Assembly (NCBI GenBank): GCA_936940865.1
Contig: CAKZJB010000051.1
Span: forward strand, 81,365-145,364
DNA from: an uncultured Asticcacaulis sp.
GTDB lineage: Bacteria; Pseudomonadota; Alphaproteobacteria; Caulobacterales; Caulobacteraceae
Reading direction: 5' to 3'
DNA: 64,000 bases
Shown here: one piece after another, positions 57,910-64,000 of the stretch
Position numbering within the stretch: position 1 is the first letter of the stretch
How the letters are laid out: the number at the start of each line of letters is the position of its first letter
Notes under the pieces: generated by a model
The model's database searches: none
Seen by the model: only the letters and a program-made list of their open reading frames with translations
Told to the model about the DNA's origin: nothing
Made by a program: the position numbers and the translations under genes

Positions 57910-58713
57910 ATGGAGTCGAGTCCAAAAGGGCGCGTTAAGCCCGTTCGTCCCGTCGCGCCGTACATCGGTGGCAAGAATGCCTTGTTCAAAAGGCTGGTTC
58001 CGATCATCGACGGGCACGATCACATCACCTATGCCGAGCCCTTTGTCGGCATGGGTGGTGTGTTCCTAAAGAGGCAACGGCAGCCGAAATCTGAGTATAT
58101 CAACGACTGGTCCCAGGACGTGGCCACCCTGTTCCGCATCCTTCAGCGGCACTATGTGGCCTTCCTGGACATGCTGCGATTTCAGATCACAACGCGAGCC
58201 GAGTTCGAGCGCCTTCAGGCGGTCGATCCGGACACGCTGACGGACCTGGAACGCGCGGCGCGCTTTCTTTATCTTCAGCGCACTGCCTTTGGTGGCAAGG
58301 TCGCCGGCCGGACTTTCGGCACGTCGATCGAGCGGCCGGCTCGCTTCGACATCACGAAGCTCATCCCGATGCTGGAAGCAGTGCACGAGCGCCTGGCGCC
58401 CGTGACAATCGAGCGTCTGCCCTATGCGGAGTTCATCGCCCGCTACGATCGGCCGACGACGCTCTTCTTCCTCGATCCGCCGTACTACGACTGCGAGGGT
58501 GACTATGGGGAGGGGATGTTCTCGAAGGCGGACTTCGAGACGTTAAGGGTCATTTTAGGCGGGCTTAAGGGCTCGTTTGTGATGACCTTAAACGACCGTC
58601 CCGAGGTCCGGGAGTTATTCGAGGGCTTCGAGATGGAGGAGGTCGGGCTCAACTACACGGTCGGCAAGGGCGCCGCTCCCGCCCGTGAGCTGATCATCCG
58701 GAACCTGCGCTGA
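57910..58713 (+). CDS. D12-class DNA adenine methyltransferase
   Basis: 267 residues. Dam-like N6-adenine methylase: motif X/I in VAPYIGGKNALFKRLVPII, FVGMGGVFLKR, the YINDWSQDVATLFRIL block, and catalytic DPPY at residues 189-192 (FFLDPPYYDCEGDYG). The specificity could be GATC but cannot be read reliably. It occupies the far right of the late region, where Mu carries the mom DNA-modification genes, so an antirestriction role is likely. A 13-bp-stem terminator follows it. Confidence 0.93.
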   Translation: MESSPKGRVKPVRPVAPYIGGKNALFKRLVPIIDGHDHITYAEPFVGMGGVFLKRQRQPKSEYINDWSQDVATLFRILQRHYVAFLDMLRFQITTRAEFERLQAVDPDTLTDLERAARFLYLQRTAFGGKVAGRTFGTSIERPARFDITKLIPMLEAVHERLAPVTIERLPYAEFIARYDRPTTLFFLDPPYYDCEGDYGEGMFSKADFETLRVILGGLKGSFVMTLNDRPEVRELFEGFEMEEVGLNYTVGKGAAPARELIIRNLR

Positions 58714-58717
58714 ACGA

Positions 58718-58747
58718 CGAAGGCCCCGGATTACTCCGGGGCCTTCG
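58718..58747 (+). terminator. Terminator at the end of the prophage late region
   Basis: A perfect 13-bp stem, CGAAGGCCCCGGA (58718-58730) with TCCGGGGCCTTCG (58735-58747), encloses TTAC. It starts five bases after the methylase stop. No long T tract follows. Confidence 0.85.
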
Positions 58748-58912
58748 ATAAGCGGTGCTCCTTCTGGCCGAGCTGCATGCGGTGGGCTACCCGTGTTCGT
58801 CACGGACCCGAAAGTCCCCAAGGAGGGATTTGAACCCCCGTCCTCCGCCTGACCCATATAGCAAAACCTCTGCTTCCGGACAACCGGCGGCGTGGCTCTG
58901 CCAAAATGGATT

Positions 58913-58934
58913 TTGCTCTAAAACCTCTTGTCCC
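58913..58934 (-). repeat. Second right-end transposase-site-like repeat (R2)
   Basis: On the minus strand this 22-bp segment starts GCGGGACAAGAGG and matches the adjoining terminal site (starting GCGGGACAAAAGC) at about 17 of 22 positions. In Mu, R1 and R2 are likewise adjacent 22-bp MuA sites. Confidence 0.65.
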
Positions 58935-58962
58935 GCACTCCAAACGCTTTTGTCCCGCTACA
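58935..58962 (-). repeat. Right terminal inverted repeat, transposase site R1
   Basis: Read inward on the minus strand it begins TGTAGCGGGACAAAAG and ends GTTTGGAGTGC, matching the left end at 22 of 28 positions. The prophage ends with CA at 58961-58962. Confidence 0.9.
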
Positions 58963-58967
58963 GCCGG
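58963..58967. repeat. Right target-site duplication GCCGG
   Basis: Exact copy of 16549-16553, directly abutting the terminal CA. Confidence 0.93.
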
Positions 58968-58996
58968 TTTCCAGGAAAGCCGTGTTCTTTCAGTCG

Positions 58997-59061
58997 TTAA
59001 CCAAATCTTAACGCCATCCACACATGTTAGCGATTTGTTAACTTGTCCACACGTGTGGACA
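58997..59061. promoter_or_regulatory. gcrA control region: CtrA and DnaA sites
   Basis: TTAA-N7-TTAA (58997-59011) is a full CtrA box; TTAG-N7-TTAA (59027-59041) is a near match. TTGTCCACA (59043-59051) is DnaA-box-like and lies in the 18-bp palindrome TGTCCACACGTGTGGACA (59044-59061). CCATCCACA (59014-59022) is a weaker DnaA-like site between the CtrA boxes. In Caulobacter, CtrA represses and DnaA activates gcrA. Confidence 0.8.
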
Positions 59062-59248
59062 TTTTTCATACTATATCTTGATTAGATGTGCATATCTCGA
59101 TTTCCCTCCACACCATATATTGCGTCCGTGAACTTTTCGTTTACCATTGCTTGAGGGTAAGGATGGCAATCCCCCGGGGCACATCTATATATTGTGGTTC
59201 GTCTGCTTGCGAATTGCAATTAATAGAGAAATTGGGAGTAAACCGAGC

Positions 59249-59779
59249 ATGAGCTGGACAGACGAACGCGTAGAAACCCTGAAGAAGCTCTGGCAGGAAG
59301 GCCATTCCGCCAGTCAGATCGCCAAGACGCTGGGCGGCGTCACCCGCAATGCCGTGATAGGCAAGGTGCACCGCCTGGGCCTGTCGGGCCGCGCGGCGCC
59401 TTCGCAGCCCGCCCGCCCGCTGTATAAGCCAGCCCGTCCGCCGCGGCCCGTATCGCAGCCTTCGCCCGGCAGCAGCCACGCTTCGCCGCCACCGATGCGT
59501 GTCTCGACGCCGGTCGTCGCCCGTCCGGTGGTCAGCGCGCCGATTGTTCCCTATGTCGAGGCACCCGGCACCGCGACTGTGCTGACGCTCGGCGCCAAGA
59601 TGTGCAAGTGGCCGATCGGCGACCCGTCGTCGGACAGCTTCTCGTTCTGCGGCCGCCGCGCCGACGACGGCACGCCCTATTGTGTCGAGCACGCCCGCGT
59701 CGCCTATCAGCCATCGCAAAAGGCCAAGAAGCGTGACACGGGTTCGGAACTGTCGCGGTCGCTGCGACGCTATCTGTAA
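59249..59779 (+). CDS. gcrA: Cell-cycle regulator GcrA
   Basis: Sigma-70 cofactor that stimulates transcription at promoters carrying CcrM-methylated GANTC sites in alphaproteobacteria. The 176 residues match Caulobacter GcrA (173). The N-terminal DNA-binding domain is MSWTDERVETLKKLWQEG plus HSASQIAKTLGGVTRNAVIG and KVHRLGLSGR; a Pro/Ser-rich linker follows; the C-terminal sigma-binding domain has MCKWPIGDPSSDSFSFCGRR and YCVEHARVAYQP. ATG 59249 is set by GGGAG ten bases upstream and by the conserved start. CtrA and DnaA sites lie 190-250 bp upstream, beyond which the Mu-like prophage is inserted. Confidence 0.97.
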   Translation: MSWTDERVETLKKLWQEGHSASQIAKTLGGVTRNAVIGKVHRLGLSGRAAPSQPARPLYKPARPPRPVSQPSPGSSHASPPPMRVSTPVVARPVVSAPIVPYVEAPGTATVLTLGAKMCKWPIGDPSSDSFSFCGRRADDGTPYCVEHARVAYQPSQKAKKRDTGSELSRSLRRYL

Positions 59780-59801
59780 GACAAAGAACTCAATGAATTC
59801 A

Positions 59802-59833
59802 AACGGTGGCCGGGAAACCTGCCGCCGTTTTTC
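59802..59833 (+). terminator. gcrA terminator
   Basis: AACGGTGGC (59802-59810) and GCCGCCGTT (59821-59829) pair over nine positions (one T-G wobble) and run into TTTTT. Confidence 0.85.
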
Positions 59834-60144
59834 GTTTATGTAGTACAGGCGTTATAACGATGTTTCCCCGGCTGGACCGCCGGGCCATTGCGTATCGGGC
59901 TTGTCGGGATATTATACCAACGGCCATAAAGAACGACCGTTGGTATAAGTCATTTTTCAGCTCAAACGCCGCATGGCTCGGCGCCCACGGAGCGTTGTCC
60001 AAATGAGGACAAGACGGCGGCGGGCAAGGTACGAAAAGATTGGCGCCCTTGCCAACGGCGACGGGTTCAAAGTCAATCCGCTGGTATTACAGATGTTCGA
60101 CCGATGATGAAGGCGAGGGCAGGCGGCGGTGTTGGAAGCCGAGC
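59834..60144. other. Repeat-bearing intergenic region
   Basis: I see no convincing gene. It contains a palindrome with arms TTATACCAACGG/CCGTTGGTATAA (59912-59948) and one copy of an ~80-bp dispersed repeat (60010-60087). Confidence 0.6.
60010..60087 (-). repeat. Dispersed intergenic repeat, copy 1
   Basis: Matches the reverse complement of 63921-64000 over almost its whole length, with the exact shared stretch GGCAAGGTACGAAAAGATTG among others. It contains CCAACGG/CCGTTGG-like arms. Confidence 0.85.
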
Positions 60145-60531
60145 CTACTTTACCCGATCGGCTTCGATGAGCCGAAAAAGGGTGCCGTCGGCCAGGGTCA
60201 GCCGTCCCGACATATGGTTGCCGTTGAGCGTAAAGGTCCAGATGGCGGTGCGCTGCTGGCGATCGAGGCTTTGTGCCTTGAAGGTAGTCTCGCTGGTATA
60301 GGTGCCGATGATTTCGCCCATGAAGACTTCATGGCCCGAAACGATTTTATATGCGCGGATGCGATGCGAATCCGGCCCGGTCTGGCGCACGCGATAGACG
60401 ACGGTTTCACCGTGGCAGGGCGACGGCTTGACCTGACAGATAGAGGTGCCTTGCCAGGTGCCGTCGATCGCGGTTTCGCCGGCATGGGCCGGCGTTGCGA
60501 AAAGCAGGGCAATGGCCAGCAGCCGCTTCAA
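60145..60531 (-). CDS. Small secreted protein, unknown
   Basis: 128 residues from TTG 60531, which overlaps the apaG stop (TTGA). A signal peptide (KRLLAIALLFATPAHA) precedes a ~110-residue beta-rich domain: IDGTWQGTSICQVKPSPCHG, then VYRVRQTGPDSHRIRAYKIV and WTFTLNGNHMSGRLTLADG. The G-T-W start and repeated antiparallel strands resemble lipocalin-like or DUF2147-like exported proteins. Two cysteines near the N-terminus may form a disulfide. Coupled to apaG, but no functional link is known. Confidence 0.72.
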   Translation of the reverse strand: MKRLLAIALLFATPAHAGETAIDGTWQGTSICQVKPSPCHGETVVYRVRQTGPDSHRIRAYKIVSGHEVFMGEIIGTYTSETTFKAQSLDRQQRTAIWTFTLNGNHMSGRLTLADGTLFRLIEADRVK

Positions 60532-60926
60532 TTGAGCACCCGTCGGGGGTCTGGAACATCGAGCGAGAAGGTGGGAATGACCACTTTCAGCGGCGCGCCG
60601 TCCTCGCGTACGAATACATAATGTCCGGCCATCGTGCCGTGCGGCGTCGGCAGGGGGCAGCCCGAAGTGTAGGCAAAGGTCTGGCCGGGATTGAGCCGCG
60701 ACGTCTGGCCGACCACGCCTTCGCCATCGACGCGATGGATGCGGCCCAGGCCGTCCGTGATGACCCAGTGTCGGGTGCGCAGTTGCACGACTTCGTCCGA
60801 CGAATTGCGCAGGGTGATGTGATAGGCCCAGGCGTGATTTTCGGGGCCCCAATTGTGCCGGTCCTGGGTCAGGTACTCGACCTCGACCATGACCGTGATG
60901 CCGTGGCTGGTGTGGCTGTAAAACAT
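60528..60926 (-). CDS. apaG: ApaG protein
   Basis: 132 residues; an FN3-like beta-sandwich protein. ITVMVEVEYLTQDRHNWGPE is followed by AWAYHITLRNSSDEVVQLRT, RHWVITDG, then VDGEGVVGQTSRLNPGQTF and TSGCPLPTPHGTMAGHYVF, a near-perfect ApaG pattern (PF04379). It has been linked to cobalt/magnesium efflux and binds pyrophosphate-like ligands; the exact role is unsettled. It is divergent from the dCTP-deaminase gene. Confidence 0.95.
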   Translation of the reverse strand: MFYSHTSHGITVMVEVEYLTQDRHNWGPENHAWAYHITLRNSSDEVVQLRTRHWVITDGLGRIHRVDGEGVVGQTSRLNPGQTFAYTSGCPLPTPHGTMAGHYVFVREDGAPLKVVIPTFSLDVPDPRRVLN

Positions 60927-60997
60927 GGGCCTCTTTACGGCTTGCCGCGTCCGGAAACCTCTTTTAAATGGTCTGCCCGCTTTAGGAAAGACGCTTC

Positions 60998-62035
60998 ATG
61001 ACCGTAACCCCGACCGCTGCCGCCCTGAAGAACGGCATCCTGCCCATGCAGAGCCTGGCTGAGCTGGTCGATCAGGGCGCGGTCCGCAGCACATCGGCGC
61101 TGGATCACGACCAGATCCAGCCGGCCAGCATCGACCTGCGCCTTGGCGCCCGCGCCTGGCGGGTGCGGGCCTCTTACCTGCCGCGCGGCCGCAAGGTGTC
61201 GGACCGGCTGAAAGATGTCGTGATGCACGAGATGGACCTGTCGAAGGGGGCCGTCTTCGAAGCCGGATGTGTCTACATCGCCGAACTGCAGGAAAGCCTG
61301 CATCTGCCCGAAGGTGTTTCGGCGCGCGCCAATCCCAAGTCCTCTACCGGCCGGGTCGATGTCTTCGTGCGCCTGCTGTCGGACTACGGCGACTATTTCG
61401 ACGACGTCGCCGAAGGTTATAACGGTCCCATCTATGTCGAGATCGCGCCGCAGACCTTTTCGGTGCTGGCCCGCACCGGCACGCGCCTGAACCAGCTGCG
61501 CATCAAGCGCGGTTTTTCGCCCAAGCTCTATACGGCCGACTGCGGCGTCGACCTGACCGGCGAACTGGTCGGGTATCGCGCCCGCCGCCACGCCGGCGTC
61601 ATCGATCTCGATCACATCGACGGCCACGACCCGAAGAAGTTCTGGGAACCGCTGTATCAGAGCGGCGGCCAGCTGCTGCTCGATCCCGGCGAATTCTATA
61701 TCCTGGCGTCGAAGGGCGCTGTCGAAATCCCCGTCATGGAGGCGGCCGAAATGCTGCCGATCGATCCGTCGGTCGGCGAATTCCGCGTCCACTATGCCGG
61801 CTTCTTCGATCCGGGCTTCGGTACCGAGGAAGCGCATGCCAAGGGCTCGCGCGGGGTGCTGGAAGTGCGCTGCCACGAAACGCCCTTCCTGCTCGAGGAC
61901 GGCCAGACTGTGGCGCGCCTGGTCTATGAACCCCTGACCGAGCGCCCTGTGCAGCTGTACGGCCAGTCGGGTTCGCACTATCAGGGCCAGGGGCTGAAAC
62001 TATCGAAGCATTTCCGTCCATGGGACGCGATCTAA
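60998..62035 (+). CDS. dcd: 2'-deoxycytidine 5'-triphosphate deaminase (tandem-domain type)
   Basis: 345 residues, about twice the length of E. coli Dcd, as expected of the alphaproteobacterial DCD family (PF06559) with two fused dUTPase-like folds. IQPASIDLRLGARAWRVRAS is the first trimer-interface/substrate motif; ARANPKSSTGRVDVFVRL contains the SSxGR nucleotide-binding motif; YNGPIYVEIAPQTFSVLART and GVLEVRCHETPFLLEDGQ follow. It supplies dUMP precursors for thymidylate synthesis. No regulatory motif was seen in the 71-bp divergent gap shared with apaG. Confidence 0.92.
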   Translation: MTVTPTAAALKNGILPMQSLAELVDQGAVRSTSALDHDQIQPASIDLRLGARAWRVRASYLPRGRKVSDRLKDVVMHEMDLSKGAVFEAGCVYIAELQESLHLPEGVSARANPKSSTGRVDVFVRLLSDYGDYFDDVAEGYNGPIYVEIAPQTFSVLARTGTRLNQLRIKRGFSPKLYTADCGVDLTGELVGYRARRHAGVIDLDHIDGHDPKKFWEPLYQSGGQLLLDPGEFYILASKGAVEIPVMEAAEMLPIDPSVGEFRVHYAGFFDPGFGTEEAHAKGSRGVLEVRCHETPFLLEDGQTVARLVYEPLTERPVQLYGQSGSHYQGQGLKLSKHFRPWDAI

Positions 62036-62131
62036 CCGATCTTGCGTGGAACCAAGCAAGAAATCCCACCCCCACATCTCGTCGCCTGAAGGCTCCTCGT
62101 GCGGTCCCCCATCGCTTCGCGACGGGGAGAT

Positions 62132-63244
62132 CTAAAAAAGTGCCATCTGCGGGTCGCCGCCGCGGAATTTGCTCAAATCGAACGGTTCTCGCTTCTGGTT
62201 GAGGTTATACTTCCGCACGGCCAGTTCGTAGCGCTGGCGGATCAGTTCGGCGTGCGGACCGGTGCCTTCCATGCGGCTGCCGAAGCTCGAATCGTTAAGC
62301 TTTCCGCCGCGGCACTGGCGGATATGGTTCAGCACCTTGTCGGCGCGGTCGGGATAGTTCAGGCGCAGCCACGCCTCGAACAACACCTTCACTTCATAAG
62401 GGAGACGCACCAGCGTATAGCCGGCGCGCTCGGCGCCGGCCTCGGCGGACGCCTTCATGATGGCTTCGAGTTCATGACACGTCAGGCCCGGAATGACCGG
62501 CGCCACCAATACGCCAACCGGCACGCCGGCCGATTTCAGGGCGCGCACGGTGTCCAGACGGCGCTGCGGCGTCGCGGCGCGCGGCTCCATGGCGCGCGCC
62601 AGGCCGCGATCGAGCGTGGTGATCGACAGTGTCACGCTGGCCAGCCGTTCGGTCGCCATGGCCCGGAGGATATCGAGATCGCGCTGGATCAGCGCTGACT
62701 TGGTGATGATGCTGACGGGATGGCGGAACTCGTAAAGCACTTCGAGGATCGAACGCGTGATGCGCTCGGTCTTTTCGGCCGGCTGATAGGCATCGGTATT
62801 GATGCCGACGACCAGGGGGCCTGCCTTGTATTTGCGCTCGGACAGCTCGGCGCGCAGAAGTTTGGCCGCGTCGGGCTTGCGGAAGATGCGCGTCTCGAAG
62901 TCCAGCCCCGGCGACAGGTCGAGATAAGCGTGGGTCGGCCGGGCGAAGCAGTAGATGCAGCCGTGCTCGCACCCCTTGTACGGATTGATCGAGCGCTCGA
63001 AGCCGACATCGGGCGAGTCGTTGTGCGAAATGATGCGCCGGGCGGAATCGATGCCGAGGATGGTTTTCCTGCGTTCCAGGCCTTCGCGTTCCTCAAACAT
63101 CCAGCCGTCGTCGATCTCATAGCGGTCGGCATTGCCGAAACGCGCGCTGGTACGGTTGGACACCGAGCCCCGGCCCTTGCGCTGACGGTCGGGCAGGGCG
63201 TTGTCATCGCGGATCGGACTGTGGTGGAGCGTTGGTGCGGGCAT
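62132..63244 (-). CDS. PA0069-family radical SAM protein (SplB-like)
   Basis: 370 residues. The radical SAM cysteine motif CEHGCIYC follows SINPYKGC, giving the characteristic Y-K-G-C-x3-C-x2-C arrangement of the SplB-like PA0069 family. Further conserved parts are ARPTHAYLDLSPGLDFETRI, GINTDAYQPAEKTERITRSI and APVIPGLTCHELEAIM. The enzyme resembles spore photoproduct lyase, but in non-spore-formers its substrate is unknown; DNA or nucleotide repair is a guess. Monocistronic, on the opposite strand to its neighbours. Confidence 0.9.
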   Translation of the reverse strand: MPAPTLHHSPIRDDNALPDRQRKGRGSVSNRTSARFGNADRYEIDDGWMFEEREGLERRKTILGIDSARRIISHNDSPDVGFERSINPYKGCEHGCIYCFARPTHAYLDLSPGLDFETRIFRKPDAAKLLRAELSERKYKAGPLVVGINTDAYQPAEKTERITRSILEVLYEFRHPVSIITKSALIQRDLDILRAMATERLASVTLSITTLDRGLARAMEPRAATPQRRLDTVRALKSAGVPVGVLVAPVIPGLTCHELEAIMKASAEAGAERAGYTLVRLPYEVKVLFEAWLRLNYPDRADKVLNHIRQCRGGKLNDSSFGSRMEGTGPHAELIRQRYELAVRKYNLNQKREPFDLSKFRGGDPQMALF

Positions 63245-63363
63245 GGCGGCAGCATACGCCCGCGAGTGAACAAATCAAGAACAAAATGCTGTGCAAATCC
63301 GCCCGTTGCCAATGTAGTGCGTTTCTTTTAGGGTTAACGCAGGGATGAGGCTTGGAGGGGACC

Positions 63364-63921
63364 ATGGTGCGCTGGACACTTGCCGCGACGGCCGTAGTCG
63401 GGCTGATCGCCCTTGCCGCCTGCCAGAAGCCGGCACCGGTTGCGGACACCGCCGATGCTTCGTCGAGCGCTTCACCCGAACCCGAACCCGCATCCGCGTC
63501 GGCCGAGGCGTCCAGCGTCGCTCCCAGCGGATGGAGCGGCGCCGACGCCCCGCCCCTGCCCAAGCATATCACACCTGTGCCCCAGGCATTTCTCGGTCGG
63601 TGGGGCGCGGAGCCTCAGGGCTGCAGCGATTCGCTCGAAATCGCTACGACCTCGCTTTCGGAAGGTGAGGACGAGACCGGCGTGCGATCGACGACCATTG
63701 TCAGCCCGACACATATCAGGATTGTCGGCGACCTGTATGGCGAAGCGACCAGCGACTTGCCGGCGGGCGCCAGCACCTATGCCGGGACCGTGACCTATGA
63801 CCTGACGCTGCTGGACGGGGGCAAGACCTTGAAGCAGGTGATGAAGGACGGAACGGTGATTACCTATGCGCGTTGCCCTGCGGCGGCTGAGGCCACCGAC
63901 GCAACCGACGCTTCGGAATAA
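63364..63921 (+). CDS. Lipoprotein, unknown
   Basis: 185 residues from ATG 63364 with GGAGGGG just before it. Signal peptide MVRWTLAATAVVGLIAL ends in lipobox LAAC (C20). A low-complexity Ser/Pro/Glu/Ala linker (residues about 22-65) is followed by a ~100-residue domain: FLGRWGAEPQGCSDSLEIAT, then THIRIVGDLYGE and TYDLTLLDGGKTLKQVMKDG with final ITYARCPA. The two domain cysteines may pair. Probably outer-membrane-anchored; the family is not recognised. Confidence 0.75.
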   Translation: MVRWTLAATAVVGLIALAACQKPAPVADTADASSSASPEPEPASASAEASSVAPSGWSGADAPPLPKHITPVPQAFLGRWGAEPQGCSDSLEIATTSLSEGEDETGVRSTTIVSPTHIRIVGDLYGEATSDLPAGASTYAGTVTYDLTLLDGGKTLKQVMKDGTVITYARCPAAAEATDATDASE

Positions 63922-64000
63922 TACCAACGGCGATTGGCTTTGACTCGATCGCCGTTGGCAAGGGTGCCAATCTTTTCGTACCTTGCCCGCCGCCGCCTTG
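63921..64000 (+). repeat. Dispersed intergenic repeat, copy 2 (runs to the window edge)
   Basis: Inverted copy of 60010-60087. Its first half is a perfect hairpin, CCAACGGCGAT (63924-63934) with ATCGCCGTTGG (63948-63958) around 13 bases. Confidence 0.85.

Larger units (their letters stand above)
16554..58962. mobile_element. Complete Mu-like transposable prophage, 42.4 kb
   Basis: The ends were located from three agreeing signs: both termini start TGT (read inward), the outer 28 bases match at 22 positions as an inverted repeat, and an exact GCCGG duplication flanks them. Inside are the diagnostic Mu functions in Mu order: repressor/Ner, MuA (D284, D354, E406), MuB, GemA, Mor-like activator, lysis genes, DUF3486/terminase/portal, MuF, protease-scaffold, capsid, sheath, tube, tape measure, gp43-gp48 homologues, and a DNA modification gene at the far right. 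No stop or frameshift was seen in a core gene, so the element is probably intact. The size is near the 37-43 kb usual for the group. Confidence 0.96.
58748..58962. other. Right-end non-coding region
   Basis: No gene is supported in these 215 bp. The sequence at 58824-58840 resembles a tRNA T-arm on the minus strand but has no matching acceptor or anticodon arm. The last ~50 bases hold two tandem transposase-site-like repeats. Confidence 0.6.

Noticed and set aside
58800..58900. A complete tRNA on the minus strand
   Set aside because: Only the T-arm is recognisable; no matching 5' acceptor strand, D-arm or anticodon arm could be found upstream.
59806..60006. 66-codon open frame after gcrA
   Set aside because: It starts inside the gcrA terminator and runs through the palindromic repeat; no ribosome site or domain.

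Overview
The window comes from an alphaproteobacterium of the Caulobacterales (Caulobacteraceae, perhaps Asticcacaulis or a relative; the genus is a guess). The strongest evidence is a gcrA cell-cycle regulator gene (59249-59779) whose upstream region carries a full CtrA box (TTAA-N7-TTAA) and DnaA-box-like sites, the promoter layout known from Caulobacter. Other host genes fit a Gram-negative oligotroph: a Kdo-lipid operon, a TonB-dependent receptor, an exported GH28 pectinase and DUF817.

Left host region (1-16553): the 3' part of moeA, an MHS-type MFS transporter, a Yip1-like membrane protein, a two-gene membrane protein/hydrolase unit, a membrane protein plus small winged-helix regulator pair, DUF817, the kdsD-kdsB-kdsA operon for CMP-Kdo supply, a leftward FUSC-GH28-SDR cluster divergent from a TonB-dependent receptor, and tRNA-Gly(CCC).

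Central region (16554-58962, 42,409 bp): a complete-looking Mu-like transposable prophage. Its ends can be placed to the base. Both termini begin TGT, match at 22 of 28 positions as an inverted repeat, and are flanked by a perfect 5-bp target duplication, GCCGG (16549-16553 and 58963-58967). From left to right it has two genes outside the immunity region, an S24-type repressor (leftward) facing a Ner-like gene, an early operon (ParB-like protein, NPPF methyltransferase, MuA transposase with D284/D354/E406, MuB ATPase, DUF3164, GemA, Mor-like activator), a lysis cassette (GH108 endolysin, holin-like protein, overlapping spanins), a packaging/head module (DUF3486, terminase, portal, MuF, protease/scaffold, capsid), a contractile-tail module (sheath, tube, frameshifted chaperone, tape measure, baseplate genes, collar fibre) and a D12 adenine methylase at the position Mu uses for mom. 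No inactivated structural gene was seen, so the prophage may be inducible.

The most unusual parts are these. A duplicated 16-bp palindrome plus -10-like sequence lies only before the endolysin and only before the protease, matching Mu Plys and PI. A 4.9-kb cargo between portal and MuF contains two SGNH-type hydrolases, one with a signal peptide. The MuF head protein has a C-terminal region resembling a PBECR nuclease. Leader regions carry perfect hairpins sharing the loop CTGCAA. The insertion point is 29 bp upstream of the CtrA box of gcrA.

Right host region (58968-64000): gcrA, then a repeat-rich intergenic region, apaG with a translationally coupled secreted protein, a divergent dCTP-deaminase-family gene, a PA0069-type radical SAM protein and a lipoprotein. 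A dispersed ~80-bp repeat lies inverted at about 60.0 kb and at the right edge.
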